Origin: HKCCE3408 sp038530555
GTDB lineage: Bacteria > Pseudomonadota > Alphaproteobacteria > Rhodobacterales > Rhodobacteraceae
Reading direction: 5' to 3'
Assembly (NCBI GenBank): GCA_038530555.1
Contig: JBCBCN010000005.1
Span: 186,001-250,000 of the forward strand
DNA: 64,000 nt
This document shows positions 28,224 to 37,221 of this stretch, piece by piece. The notes beneath the pieces were generated by a model. That model did no database searches. It was not told the origin of the DNA and saw nothing but the letters and a program-made list of their open reading frames with translations. The translations under genes were made by a program, and so were the position numbers. Position 1 is the first letter of the stretch. Every line of letters starts with the position of its first letter.

Positions 28224-28769
28224 CTAAGGCCCTGTGGCGACGGTCGGCTCGTTCACGAAGACCGAGGCAGACGTCATGTGCAGATTATCGTTGTTGTCGC
28301 GCGTCAGGTTCAGACCCCAGCCTGACAGGGGCAGGATGCGCTGCACCTCGGCACAGACCCGGATCAGCATGAATTCATCGCGCTGACCCATGCGGAATTC
28401 GTTCGCCGGGTTGACCACACCGTCGGCATCCACACAAAGCGAGGTTTCAGCCGGCAGCTCGTATTCGGGCGGCTCCACCACGCGCAGGTCAACGACCAAA
28501 ACATCACTGCAATCAGGTAGGACGAGCGTGTTTTGGCAGACATGCTGTTGGATTTGTGCGGTCGAGACGGCCTGATCGTTGGTCAGGCGCAACAGGCGCA
28601 CCGAATTATCAAGCGCGCGCTCAAGCATCACCTGACGTGTGAGCAGCATGGCGGTTTCGAACGTCGCGATCAGCAGGATCATGATGATCGGGAAAACGAT
28701 CACAAACTCCAGCGTCGCAGTGCCCTTATCTGCCCGGCGAAACCGCCGGGCAAGTTTGGTGATATTCAT
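28224..28769 (-). CDS. TadE-family minor pilin-like protein
   Basis: A 181-aa protein whose N-terminus (RRADKGTATLEFVIVFPIIM) is the TadE signature: a Gly/Thr site, the TLEF glutamate and one hydrophobic helix at about residues 18-42. The extracytoplasmic part has four Cys, including QHVCQNTLVLPDC. ATG 28769 is preferred; the frame extends to TTG 28781. It lies 16 bp after the TadG-like gene and 14 bp before the next TadE-like gene. Confidence 0.82.
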   Translation of the reverse strand: MNITKLARRFRRADKGTATLEFVIVFPIIMILLIATFETAMLLTRQVMLERALDNSVRLLRLTNDQAVSTAQIQQHVCQNTLVLPDCSDVLVVDLRVVEPPEYELPAETSLCVDADGVVNPANEFRMGQRDEFMLIRVCAEVQRILPLSGWGLNLTRDNNDNLHMTSASVFVNEPTVATGP

Positions 28770-28785
28770 AACAGAACCCAATTGG

Positions 28786-30504
28786 TTACTGGATCAGCCG
28801 AAGGCTGTTGATGGTCGCGGCGATCGAGTCGAACGCTTGCTCGATGTCGAAGCCTTCCACATTGTAGTAGAATTGCTCACCGCTCTCGTTCGGGCCGTTC
28901 ATCTCGCCCACGCAGGAGCGCATCGCGTCACGACCACGCTGTGGGGCATCGAAGGCGATGGTGAAGACGATGATCCCCTGAGCCCGCGCCGCATCGCACA
29001 TGGCTTGCAGATTGGCGTCGGCCTGCTGCGCCCGCTCAGGCGGGTATGGCAGCCCGTTTAGGTTCGGGAAGTTCTCGTCGCCCGACAACAGCTCAAGCGA
29101 GTCTGTGTAGACGTCCCAATAATCATCCGTCACGCCACGGTAGTAATAGGGCCAGTAGTAGAGCTCACTGGCCAAACGGCGCGCAGTGTGGCTGGTCCAA
29201 AGCTCTTCCCACGGGACCTGTGCCGATACGGTCGAGTCGGTCAGGTTTGGATCATAAACGGTGTCTTGGAAGTAGCCGCCGCTGATGCCGTAATCGCCGA
29301 CGGTGATGTAGTATTCATCGAGTTGCGGCACGTAGACGGAGTAGGTGTCGTCGGGCTCATAGTAGTAAAGCACCGAGTTACCCTGGAAGCGATCGCGCAG
29401 GTCATATTGCTCGGTATTCGCACCGTCGGTCATCAAGATCAGGTACTTTACCGTCTCGCGGTCGTCATAGGCAGCTGGCCGACCCGCGAAATCCTCATGC
29501 ACTGCGGTGCCGAGCCCGGTCAGCGCAGGTTGCGCGGACGGATCGAGCAAGGCCACGCCCCAGCGCATACCCGCATCAATCGCGGTCCAACCTTCGGCAG
29601 GCAGGTTGCCAATATAGGTCTGCAAGTCGCCGACATCGTTGGACCAAGGCATAATCGCGAGGAAATCGTCCTCGGGGCAATAGGGATCGGCAAAGCTCTG
29701 CCAGCGATACTGGTTGTAGTAATCGAAGCGCTGCATCCGGTCCAAAGGCTGGGTCGGGGACAATGCGGTCGAGCCAAAGTCACCAGCGTTGAATTCGTTC
29801 ACATAGGGCTCAAAGAGCGCACATGTGGATTGCGAATGTGAGCTGTCGAAGCTGTAAACCGATGCGATCTGCGATCCGGCATTGACCATCCCGTTGTAGG
29901 GAACGATCGACATCGAAACGGTCATTTCATCGGTGCCTGGATCGTTGGCTTGCATCACGGTTTCAACGAAGTCTTGGCCTGCACTGCGCAGCGAGGCAAT
30001 CTTGGCGCCGCGCATCGAGCCCGACACGTCGAGAACCAGGGAAATCTCAGTGTTCAGGATGGTCTCTTCCGCGACACCAGCCGCCGGCGAGGTGAGTGCG
30101 CGCACACCGAACATGTCCATGAAAATGGTGTTGATATCCATCTCGGCGGTCGCGGTCACGCGGCGGAAGTTGGCGCCGGGATCGACCCGCACATCAATCC
30201 GGTAACGCTCGAGACCCGCGCGCGCCATGTAGTCAAGCACCACGTCCTCGGGGTCGAGCTCTTGGTTCATTGAGGCAGCGGCCAGGACTGCGCGGTCAAG
30301 CGCGTATTGAAGCTGCACGCGTTGCGTCTCATAGCGCATGATGTCGATGGCGATACCGCCAGCGGCAACCATCAGAACAAACATCATCAGGCCGAAAATT
30401 GTAACGGTCCCTTCGTCGTTCACGAGGAAATTCTTAGCATCCCGGCGGTCGCGCTGAGCAGCCTGCGCGTCGCGGCGGAATAACTTGGGCAGCTTAAAAC
30501 TCAT
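28786..30504 (-). CDS. TadG-like pilus assembly protein with a VWA domain
   Basis: A 572-aa protein. The N-terminal GTVTIFGLMMFVLMVAAGG segment is a Tad-type signal anchor. A von Willebrand factor A domain follows, with the metal-site motif LVLDVSGSM (DxSxS) near residue 165 and LILMTDGANTEQ further on. The insert between is very Tyr- and Asp-rich. The C-terminus ends with GIIVFTIAFDAPQRG. TadG proteins are exported adhesion or scaffold parts of Flp pili. It is first of three co-directional genes; ATG 30504 is chosen because GGAG lies 9 nt upstream. Confidence 0.83.
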   Translation of the reverse strand: MSFKLPKLFRRDAQAAQRDRRDAKNFLVNDEGTVTIFGLMMFVLMVAAGGIAIDIMRYETQRVQLQYALDRAVLAAASMNQELDPEDVVLDYMARAGLERYRIDVRVDPGANFRRVTATAEMDINTIFMDMFGVRALTSPAAGVAEETILNTEISLVLDVSGSMRGAKIASLRSAGQDFVETVMQANDPGTDEMTVSMSIVPYNGMVNAGSQIASVYSFDSSHSQSTCALFEPYVNEFNAGDFGSTALSPTQPLDRMQRFDYYNQYRWQSFADPYCPEDDFLAIMPWSNDVGDLQTYIGNLPAEGWTAIDAGMRWGVALLDPSAQPALTGLGTAVHEDFAGRPAAYDDRETVKYLILMTDGANTEQYDLRDRFQGNSVLYYYEPDDTYSVYVPQLDEYYITVGDYGISGGYFQDTVYDPNLTDSTVSAQVPWEELWTSHTARRLASELYYWPYYYRGVTDDYWDVYTDSLELLSGDENFPNLNGLPYPPERAQQADANLQAMCDAARAQGIIVFTIAFDAPQRGRDAMRSCVGEMNGPNESGEQFYYNVEGFDIEQAFDSIAATINSLRLIQ

Positions 30505-30787
30505 CTCTCCGCTCTCCATCAATCTCAAAGGTGCGGTTGCAAACCGGCGTCAACGGCGATCCCTCTTATCCAAAAAAGGCGACATTGGGGCAGAGGAAGG
30601 TTGGAAACGCGGTGTTTGCAAAGCGTAAACGAACCCTGAATGGCCGTGCCGGGCGAGTTTTCCAAGGCCGTGACGGCGTGTCACCTGCCCCTTCTGGCTG
30701 CGCTGTGTTCGGCTCCAACCCACACGGCTTAATCGATTTTGGTGTCGGTAATATGGCCGTGGTCGCATAGCCCGTGGGAGGAACAAG
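30505..30787. promoter_or_regulatory. divergent promoter region between the tad trio and glutamate dehydrogenase
   Basis: 283 bp with no supportable gene; the open frames on both strands lack family resemblance and binding sites. It must hold the promoters of both flanking transcripts, but no box could be picked with confidence. GGGAGGAACAAG directly before ATG 30788 is the binding site of the dehydrogenase. Confidence 0.5.
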
Positions 30788-32215
30788 ATGACCAGCAGCG
30801 AGCCGAGTTTTCGGGAATCCGTCGAAGCCATGTTCAATCGCGCCGCTGCGCTGATCGATCTGCCCCCAGGAATGGAAGAGAAAATCCGCGTCTGTAACTC
30901 CACCTATGTCGTGCGCTTCGGGGTGCGCCTGCGCGGCGAGATCCGGACCTTTACCGGCTACCGCGCGGTGCATTCCGAGCATATGGAGCCGGTCAAAGGC
31001 GGCATCCGTTACGCAGGCAATGTCCACCAAGACGAGGTCGAGGCGCTCGCGGCATTGATGACGTTCAAATGCGCCCTGGTCGAGACGCCTTTCGGTGGCT
31101 CAAAGGGCGGCCTTTGCATCGATCCGCGTGAATTCAACGAGGAAGAGCTTGAGCAGATCACCCGGCGTTTCGCCTATGAGTTGATCAAGCGCGACCTGAT
31201 CGATCCTGCGCAAAACGTCCCGGCGCCCGATATGGGCACGGGCGAGCGTGAAATGGCGATTATGGCCGATCAATATTCGCGCATGAACACCTCTGACATC
31301 AATGCGCAGGCCTGTGTGACTGGCAAACCGCCCCATGCAGGCGGGATTGCGGGACGGGTCGAGGCGACGGGGCGCGGCGTGCAATACGCGCTCAGGGAGT
31401 TTTTCCGCCACCCCGAGGACATTGCCAAAGCGGGCTTGAGCGGCAGCTTGCAGGGCAAGCGCATCATCGTGCAGGGCCTGGGCAATGTTGGCTATCACGC
31501 GGCCGCATTCCTCACCGCAGAAGACGGGGCGATGGTCACCCATGTGATCGAGCGTGATGGCGCAATCCACAACCCGGACGGCATTGACATCGAGGGGTTG
31601 CGCGCTTGGATCTCCGGGCATGGCGGCGTCAAGGGCAGCCCACAGGGCACCTTCATCGAAGACGGCAGCGGTGTGTTGGAAGAAGCCTGCGATATCCTGA
31701 TCCCCGCCGCGCTGGAGGGGGTCATTCACCGCGACAACGCCGACCGCATCCAAGCGCCGCTGATCATCGAGGCCGCCAACGGACCCGTTACGGCCAGCGC
31801 TGATGAGATCCTGCGCAAAAAGGGCACAATCATCATCCCCGATCTCTATGCCAATGCCGGCGGCGTCACGGTCAGCTATTTCGAATGGGTCAAAAATCTG
31901 AGCCACATTCGCTTTGGCCGCATGCAGCGACGCCAGGAGGAATCGCGCCACTCTCTAATCGTAGAAGAGCTGGAGCGGCTATCCCGTGACACTGGGATCG
32001 GCTGGACGCTCAGCCCGGATTTCAAGGAAAAGTACCTGCGCGGCGCGGGCGAGCTGGAGCTGGTGCGGTCGGGTTTAGACGACACAATGCGCGCCTCCTA
32101 CAACGCCATGCGGGAGGAATGGCACAATCGCGAAGACGTGCCGGATCTGCGCACGGCGGCCTATCTCGTCTCGATCCGGCGTGTCGCGCAGTCCTATAAG
32201 GCCAAGGGTCTCTAA
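30788..32215 (+). CDS. Glu/Leu/Phe/Val dehydrogenase (glutamate dehydrogenase)
   Basis: A 475-aa oxidoreductase interconverting glutamate and 2-oxoglutarate plus ammonium. The substrate lysine motif PVKGGIRY (about residue 69) and the catalytic KCALVETPFGGSKGG (about 93-107) are present. The C-terminal dinucleotide domain contains IIVQGLGNVGYHAA (GxGNVG). PAPDMGTGEREM is also typical. Coenzyme preference is not decidable by eye. The gene is divergent from the tad trio and well supplied with a ribosome binding site. Confidence 0.92.
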   Translation: MTSSEPSFRESVEAMFNRAAALIDLPPGMEEKIRVCNSTYVVRFGVRLRGEIRTFTGYRAVHSEHMEPVKGGIRYAGNVHQDEVEALAALMTFKCALVETPFGGSKGGLCIDPREFNEEELEQITRRFAYELIKRDLIDPAQNVPAPDMGTGEREMAIMADQYSRMNTSDINAQACVTGKPPHAGGIAGRVEATGRGVQYALREFFRHPEDIAKAGLSGSLQGKRIIVQGLGNVGYHAAAFLTAEDGAMVTHVIERDGAIHNPDGIDIEGLRAWISGHGGVKGSPQGTFIEDGSGVLEEACDILIPAALEGVIHRDNADRIQAPLIIEAANGPVTASADEILRKKGTIIIPDLYANAGGVTVSYFEWVKNLSHIRFGRMQRRQEESRHSLIVEELERLSRDTGIGWTLSPDFKEKYLRGAGELELVRSGLDDTMRASYNAMREEWHNREDVPDLRTAAYLVSIRRVAQSYKAKGL

Positions 32216-32316
32216 CGCCGCCCCGGTTACTGAAGGAACCATCCCGTTAACAAAACTTTCAGACTTTCCGGCGACACCGGCGACGGGTCGGGGCGGTCTT
32301 TTGCGGGGTTGGAGCG

Positions 32317-32646
32317 ATGAACACCTTTTTGATCGGCACGGGCCTGATGCAATCGAGCGCGATGCAGGCCGCCTCGACGGCGCGCAATATCGCCAATGCG
32401 AACACACCGGGCTATCAGCGCACCGATATCCGTACGGGCGATGTGGTCCCCAACCAGGCCCCCGCCCAGCCACCGTTGGCGGCAGCGCCATTGCAAGCGA
32501 ACCGCCAAGGTCTCCCTCCAAGCAATGTCGATCTGGCCACAGAAATGGTGAACCTGATCCGCGTGCAGACGGGCTATGAGCTTGGCGTCAAACTGGTGAA
32601 CGTGGCCGATGATATGACGCAAGAGACGCTCAACATCAAACGCTAG
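32317..32646 (+). CDS. minimal flagellar-rod-like protein (FlgC/FlgG D0 parts only)
   Basis: A 109-aa protein with the rod/hook N-terminal motif ARNIANANTPGYQR (about 23-36) and a C-terminal helix NVDLATEMVNLIRVQTGYE (about 74-92) as in FlgB/FlgC/FlgG. Between them is only a short Pro/Ala/Gln linker, so the domain that normally makes up the rod subunit body is missing. FlgC is about 135 aa. No flagellar gene is nearby. It may be a real small axial protein or a reduced, reused D0 unit. A TTAA-N7-TTCA site at 32247-32261 resembles a CtrA half-conserved site. Confidence 0.7.
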   Translation: MNTFLIGTGLMQSSAMQAASTARNIANANTPGYQRTDIRTGDVVPNQAPAQPPLAAAPLQANRQGLPPSNVDLATEMVNLIRVQTGYELGVKLVNVADDMTQETLNIKR

Positions 32647-32658
32647 GTTGCTACCCGG

Positions 32659-33150
32659 CTAGTCCAGATCGGCGATCATCACCTTGATCAGATCCGCAAC
32701 GGATTTGGCCTGCCGCCCCGCCGTGGCGCCCCCGACCATCAGCAAACGACCCCACCGCCACCAAAGACCGGGCGCATAAACCCTAGGCGTCATGGGATCC
32801 TTGAGCTTCAAGATGAAACCCGACGCCGGTTTGAACGCGAAAAAACCGCGATCGACCAGGGCCACATTGTCGAGCTCGCAAAGGACCCTTCCGTTTGCCT
32901 CGCGCAATTCATTCCGGGTCAATTCGATCACTTCGCCCGTTGCCTCCCAAATCCGGTAGGATAGAAAAAGCGCCCCGGCGCCAAGGCCGACAAGCAGTAT
33001 GAGAAAGGCCAGATCAGCAGGGGGGAAAGCCGCCGCGAGGTACAACAGGAGCGTGCCCAAAACGCCCGAAAACCCGGTCGCCAAAGTCCGGCGCAGGGGT
33101 TGGGGCGTGATCCGCTCGATCACTTCATCGGGGTCGCCATCTCGCAACAT
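32659..33150 (-). CDS. membrane protein of unknown function
   Basis: A 163-aa protein with two adjacent hydrophobic helices (about residues 26-44 and 48-66), followed by a soluble beta-rich part (EVIELTRNELREANGRVLCELDNVALVDRG). That layout resembles small PH-like membrane proteins, but I do not recognise a named family. It is convergent with the rod-like gene, separated by 12 bp, and is followed on the same strand direction by no partner. Confidence 0.65.
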   Translation of the reverse strand: MLRDGDPDEVIERITPQPLRRTLATGFSGVLGTLLLYLAAAFPPADLAFLILLVGLGAGALFLSYRIWEATGEVIELTRNELREANGRVLCELDNVALVDRGFFAFKPASGFILKLKDPMTPRVYAPGLWWRWGRLLMVGGATAGRQAKSVADLIKVMIADLD

Positions 33151-33186
33151 GACCGCGCTCTATCGCAAGGTGGCGTGATGCGAAAG

Positions 33187-34143
33187 TCAACCGCGCCGAA
33201 TATGGACCTCCGCGCCCTCCGCCTCGGGCTCGTCGTCCTCCATCTCGGCGGGAAAACCCGGCGCTGTAATCCGTAGGCCGGTGAGATCCTCCAGCCGCCG
33301 GATGATGTTGGGAGACAGCTCTCGCGGGCCATATTGCGCGATCCCGTCTTCGAAGATCTCAATGAGTTTCGGGCTGATATCCAGCGCGACATCAGCGGCA
33401 TCCGCCAGCCCTTGGAACAGGCCGATATCCTTGGCCACCAAATCCATCGTGAAGCTGATGTCACGGCTGCCGTTCAGGATCACTTGGCTTTCGGTTTCGT
33501 GCACAAAACTTGTCCCAGAAGAGATCGCGATCCCTTCATAGGACGTCGCCAGATCGAGCCCTGCGGCTTTGGCGATCACAAGCGCCTCACAACAGCTCAC
33601 CAAATTGGCGGTCGCTAGATAGTTGGTGATGACTTTCAAAACAGAAGCCGAGCCCAGATCGCCGGTGTGAAGAACCCTTCGGCCCATCGTGGTCAGGATC
33701 GGCAAGACCCGCTCGAAACTCGCGCGGGTCGCGCCTGCGAAGATTGAGATGTTGCCAGTCCCTGCCCTGTGGCAGCCGCCTGACACCGGGCAATCGACGG
33801 CTTCACCGCCCGCGGCGATCACCTTGGCACCGAGGCGTTTGATCTCCTCTGCGTCGGTCGTGCTCATCTCAAGCCAGGTTTTTCCCGGGCCCACCGCCTC
33901 GAGCAATCCGCCCAGCCCCTCGACCGTCTGCGCCGAGATATCGGGACGGGGGAGGCACGTGATGACGGCGTCATTCTCCGCCATCATCTGGGCAGGGCCT
34001 TCGCCCGGGATCGCGCCAAGGCCCTCGAATTCAGCCATTTTCTCGCGGTCGAGGTCGAAAACCGTGACCCGCCAGCCATTGCGCAGCAAGGTCCCGGCCA
34101 GCTTGCCGCCGACATTGCCCAAGCCGATAAAGCCGATATTCAT
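33187..34143 (-). CDS. NAD(P)-dependent 3-hydroxyacid dehydrogenase (HIBADH family)
   Basis: A 318-aa protein opening MNIGFIGLGNVGGKLAGTL, the GxGxxG NAD(P) site. VDCPVSGGCHRAGTG (substrate loop, about 120) and the catalytic-lysine region GSASVLKVITNYL (about 170) follow. This matches beta-hydroxyacid dehydrogenases such as 3-hydroxyisobutyrate or tartronate-semialdehyde reductases; the exact substrate is unclear. ATG 34143 has GGAGGG 4 nt upstream, so the longer frame to 34209 is rejected. The C-terminal tail is unusually acidic and extended (EMEDDEPEAEGAEV). Confidence 0.85.
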   Translation of the reverse strand: MNIGFIGLGNVGGKLAGTLLRNGWRVTVFDLDREKMAEFEGLGAIPGEGPAQMMAENDAVITCLPRPDISAQTVEGLGGLLEAVGPGKTWLEMSTTDAEEIKRLGAKVIAAGGEAVDCPVSGGCHRAGTGNISIFAGATRASFERVLPILTTMGRRVLHTGDLGSASVLKVITNYLATANLVSCCEALVIAKAAGLDLATSYEGIAISSGTSFVHETESQVILNGSRDISFTMDLVAKDIGLFQGLADAADVALDISPKLIEIFEDGIAQYGPRELSPNIIRRLEDLTGLRITAPGFPAEMEDDEPEAEGAEVHIRRG

Positions 34144-34245
34144 GCGACCCTCCTCCGTTTGCCTCATTGCGTCGAGGATCGGCCGTGGCGTCATGTCCAA
34201 AACCGACATCTAGCCAGGCACGGCTCGGCGATTTAGAGCGGATGA

Positions 34246-35004
34246 ATGATCGAACAGTATGCCCATGGTGAGCCGAGCTCGGCACCGCGTCTCCTGATCG
34301 CGCATGGCCTCTTTGGCTCAGCGCGCAATTGGTCGGTGATCGCCAAACGGCTGAGTGCGTCGCGCCAGGTGATCACGGTCGACATGCGCAATCACGGCCG
34401 CTCCTTCTGGGACCCGATGCATGACTATGGCGCGTTGGGCCGTGATCTGGCCGAGGTGATCGAGGCGCAAGGCGAGGCGATGGATGTTCTGGGCCATTCG
34501 ATGGGCGGGAAGGCGGCGATGGCCCTGGCGCTGAACCGCCCTGAGTTGCTGCGTCGTCTAATCGTCGCCGACATTGCACCAGTGACCTATGGGCATTCGC
34601 AGACCCATTTGATCGAGGCGATGCGCAGCTTGGATCTAAGCCAGGTGAGCTCGCGCGGGGAGGCGGATGCGGCTTTGGCGGGTGTGATCGAGGAGGCCTC
34701 GGTGCGGGCGTTTTTGCTGCAAAGTTTGGACGTTTCGGGGCGAGCGTGGCGGCTTAACCTGGATGCGCTGAGCGATCAAATGGACGCAATCACAGGCTGG
34801 CCCGATTTTGCGCAAAGCTTTGACGGGTCGACGTTTTTTCTAAGTGGTGCGGCGTCGGACTATGTGACGGCGGAGGCGAGGCCGGAGATCAAGCGGCTAT
34901 TTCCGGCGGCGCGCTTTGCAAAGATCCCCGGAGCGGGGCATTGGCTGCATGCGGAGAAGCCGCGGGAGTTCGAGGCGGCGGTTGAGGCATTTTTGAGCAC
35001 CTGA
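34246..35004 (+). CDS. alpha/beta-hydrolase (YbfF-like esterase)
   Basis: A 252-aa hydrolase with LIAHGLFGSARNW (oxyanion region, about 16-28), VDMRNHGRS, the nucleophile elbow GHSMGGKAAMALA (about 83-95) and the terminal catalytic-histidine region PGAGHWLHAEKP. The DMRNHG and HGLFGS motifs are typical of the YbfF group, which acts on short acyl esters. It is divergent from the dehydrogenase gene by about 100 bp. A hairpin 114 bp downstream may terminate it. Confidence 0.87.
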   Translation: MIEQYAHGEPSSAPRLLIAHGLFGSARNWSVIAKRLSASRQVITVDMRNHGRSFWDPMHDYGALGRDLAEVIEAQGEAMDVLGHSMGGKAAMALALNRPELLRRLIVADIAPVTYGHSQTHLIEAMRSLDLSQVSSRGEADAALAGVIEEASVRAFLLQSLDVSGRAWRLNLDALSDQMDAITGWPDFAQSFDGSTFFLSGAASDYVTAEARPEIKRLFPAARFAKIPGAGHWLHAEKPREFEAAVEAFLST

Positions 35005-35117
35005 CCGCAATATATCGGGTTTCGACGGATCTGAGCCCAAGATTTTGTTGTGTTTCAGAGTTCTGTGGCCTATCTCACGCGTACAGGTGCAAAAGACGCG
35101 GTTTGCAAAACTGACGG

Positions 35118-35159
35118 CGGGGTCACTCGGCATATGGCCGGGCGACCCCGTAAATTTTT
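35118..35159 (+). terminator. hairpin followed by TAAATTTTT, possible terminator of the esterase gene
   Basis: CGGGGTC (35118-35124) pairs with GACCCCG (35144-35150); inside the loop CGGC and GCCG can form a second short stem. TAAATTTTT follows. It reads in the direction of the esterase gene. Confidence 0.6.
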
Positions 35160-35731
35160 GCCGTGATATCAGATAGGTAGAAGGCGCCAGGTGCTTAGAC
35201 GCGGTCTATGCAATATGCCCTCAAGGGACACACCCTGACGCCTTCCTGAACCGATCCCCCCAGGAGGGTTTTCGACCCAGATTTGCCGCGATGTTTCCAT
35301 CGCTGCGAGGCTTTGACGACCCCGAAGGCCCGCCTCTCCTCACCCAACCTGGCCGAAGCCAAACCGCGCTGCGGAACGCATCCCTACGCCCGCTGATCCG
35401 CCGAGCTTACACCCGACCGACCCCGACCCGCTCCTTTCCGACCTCCACCACATTGCTCCGAAAAGCCCTGCGATTTCGGGCGGTTACAGGATGTGTCTGG
35501 TTCGAAAAGCCTCGCGGCTCTCTCCCCCGGCGCACCCCTCGGACCGTGCCGTCCAACTCATGATCATTGATCCGCGTTGGTTTGATCACGGTCCCCGAGA
35601 CACCCGAGTCGGGCAAGGGGGAATGTGAGTCTGGCCTGACATTTCTTGTGGATGAAAAGGTGGACAGGTCTCGGGATAGTGCGTGGGTTTTCTGCGGGTG
35701 CGAAGGGACGCGGAGAGGCGCCTGAGGGGGT

Positions 35732-35782
35732 GGTAGAATGCGGGTAGAATTGGGGTAGAACCGGGGTAGAAGCGGGGTAGAC
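35732..35782 (+). repeat. 11-bp tandem repeat, 4.6 copies
   Basis: Units GGTAGAATGCG, GGTAGAATTGG, GGTAGAACCGG, GGTAGAAGCGG and a partial GGTAGAC. The GGTAGAA core is constant and the last four bases vary. On the reverse strand this reads as a repeated FYPNSTRILPP-like peptide in a spurious frame. Confidence 0.9.
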
Positions 35783-36188
35783 GGATTTGGGCTTGGGGCG
35801 GTTGCTGCGGTGCGGCGGGAGATTGCGCGCGCAGAACGCTCGCCGCGGATTAGCTTCGACGCCGAAAGCCTAAGTCCAAAGCAAATAAATGTGGGTCTTA
35901 ACGGTGGAGCCCTGCAGAGAACTGAAAAGCGTTGGTTGCATACTTTTTGCAATATTCTCTGCCGGTTACATGAAAAATACTGTTTCGGTCCTTGTCACTT
36001 TTGAAGTGTAAAAATCGTTCTTGTGTGATCGTTTTTTGGCGCTCACGGCATCTCAGCAAATGCGTTTGTAACAAGCCGCCGGCGGACCGCGGGCGGCAGT
36101 TTGGTTGGCGCATTGCAGGAATATGTCGAGGACGGGTTGCTTGACCAAGGCCGACAAAGGCAGGCAAAAATTTATGCGACCGACCGTT

Positions 36189-36230
36189 TAGCATACGGCG
36201 TGATGGCAAGTAGCATACGGCGTGATGGCA
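36189..36230 (+). repeat. perfect 20-bp direct repeat, spacer 2 bp
   Basis: Two identical 20-mers beginning TAGCATACGG and ending TGATGGCA occur at 36189-36208 and 36211-36230. The 22-bp period is two helical turns, so a protein dimer or tetramer could bind on one face. It lies about 170 bp before the first ORF of the unknown pair downstream. Confidence 0.85.
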
Positions 36231-36399
36231 TGGCATTTAGGGTGCGCTCGCTAGCGAATCGTCATATTCATGCCGCACTGGCCGGTTAACGGCCGTAACG
36301 GGTTGTTTACTTTTTGCGACCTAGTGTAACAAGGGAACACCTTGCGGGGGGATCCATGGATGCGCTACTGCGCGCCCATATCAAAAGGCAAAGCTGAAC

Positions 36400-36600
36400 A
36401 TGCAATACGCAACTGACTGGCAAGCACGCGATAGGAGACGCGTTTTAAGGGGCGATAACATCTTTCGCACCTTTCAGTCTAACGGCATGCCAAACATGCC
36501 GGACGATTGGAGTTTTGAGCTGTCCGTCGAGACGACTTCTGATCGCGTGGCCGAGCGCTTGACATCACAAAAAGATAAGTCCACGGACGACGCTCGCTGA
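36400..36600 (+). CDS. small hypothetical protein (66 aa)
   Basis: A 66-residue charged frame starting at ATG 36400, with no signal peptide or membrane helix and no family I recognise. It ends 30 bp before the likely start of the next unknown ORF. A weak AAAGG lies 11 nt upstream. It has lower codon bias than the flanking housekeeping genes. It may be real, or random open frame in a decayed region. Confidence 0.35.
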   Translation: MQYATDWQARDRRRVLRGDNIFRTFQSNGMPNMPDDWSFELSVETTSDRVAERLTSQKDKSTDDAR

Positions 36601-36630
36601 TTTTTGCGGCGTTGCATAAAGGGATGTGCG

Positions 36631-37215
36631 TTGGGTATTGCAGATGGGGCGTTAGGGTCGCTAGGGTCTGATCCTGTCGCGAAGCTCGATGATTTCACAA
36701 CATTCGATCGGGTTGTCGGACGATTTTGCCACACTCTTTCGGCTCGTTGCGGGTTTCGCTGTGTTATCAATGAGATCGAGCTTTTGAAAGCGCATCGAGA
36801 ATGGCAACTGCTTCGAACAGAGTGGCTTACATACGGCACGATGCCGACGGGGACCACAGCGTTGAGCCATTTCAAAGTATTTGGCATATTGTTGTACTGC
36901 TTGTCTGAATGCCCTTTTGTTGCTTTTGACAAATCAAACGATCCCGATCCTTGGCTTGAAGTCTATGGCGATCTCAAGTCGGCTGATGATATGACCTTGC
37001 GGATGGTTTTCGACGGACAGCATTATTACGTGGCCTGGTTGCTGTGCCACAATGCAATTGAAGAATTTGAGAAGCATAGGGTCGATAAGCGGACGAGCTA
37101 CCAATCTCGAGTGACCATTGATTTTGAACTCGATATCGTCAGCCACCTAATGAGCGGGCTACATACGCCTAGCGGGCTGTACATGGTAATGAAGGCTTTG
37201 TTCTTTCGAGAATGA
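36631..37215 (+). CDS. hypothetical protein (about 194 aa), TTG start
   Basis: An open frame of about 194 codons from TTG 36631, chosen because AAAGGGA lies 6 nt upstream; the frame extends to TTG 36604. The protein is mixed alpha/beta in appearance, with aromatic- and Cys-containing segments such as FGILLYCLSECPFVAF and GQHYYVAWLLCHNAIEEFEKH. It has no motif I recognise. Its AT-rich codons differ from the neighbouring lepA, suggesting acquisition. It ends 6 bp from the lepA stop on the other strand. Confidence 0.5.
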   Translation: MGIADGALGSLGSDPVAKLDDFTTFDRVVGRFCHTLSARCGFRCVINEIELLKAHREWQLLRTEWLTYGTMPTGTTALSHFKVFGILLYCLSECPFVAFDKSNDPDPWLEVYGDLKSADDMTLRMVFDGQHYYVAWLLCHNAIEEFEKHRVDKRTSYQSRVTIDFELDIVSHLMSGLHTPSGLYMVMKALFFRE

Positions 37216-37221
37216 GCGGCT

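Larger units (their letters stand above)
35160..36399. other. 1.2-kb gene-poor stretch
   Basis: No coding region is supportable: open frames on both strands are repeat-driven or biased by composition. It contains an 11-bp tandem array (35732-35782), a 20-bp direct repeat (36189-36230), and an inverted repeat GGCCG-GTTAA-CGGCC near 36280. Base composition drops towards the right end. It could be a decayed mobile region or hold an unrecognised RNA; nothing matched RNase P, tmRNA or SRP RNA landmarks I know. Confidence 0.55.

Noticed and set aside
35732..35782. CRISPR array
   Set aside because: The unit is 11 bp without spacers; it is a simple tandem repeat.
35407..35952. 181-codon reverse-strand frame over the 11-bp array
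   Set aside because: Composition is dominated by the tandem repeat, with Ser/Arg/Pro-rich text and no family pattern.
36189..36230. Plasmid iterons
   Set aside because: Only two copies and no replication gene are present.
36356..36397. 13-codon ORF preceded by a G-run
   Set aside because: Too short to support as a gene without a homologue; kept only as a note because it precedes the 36400 ORF.
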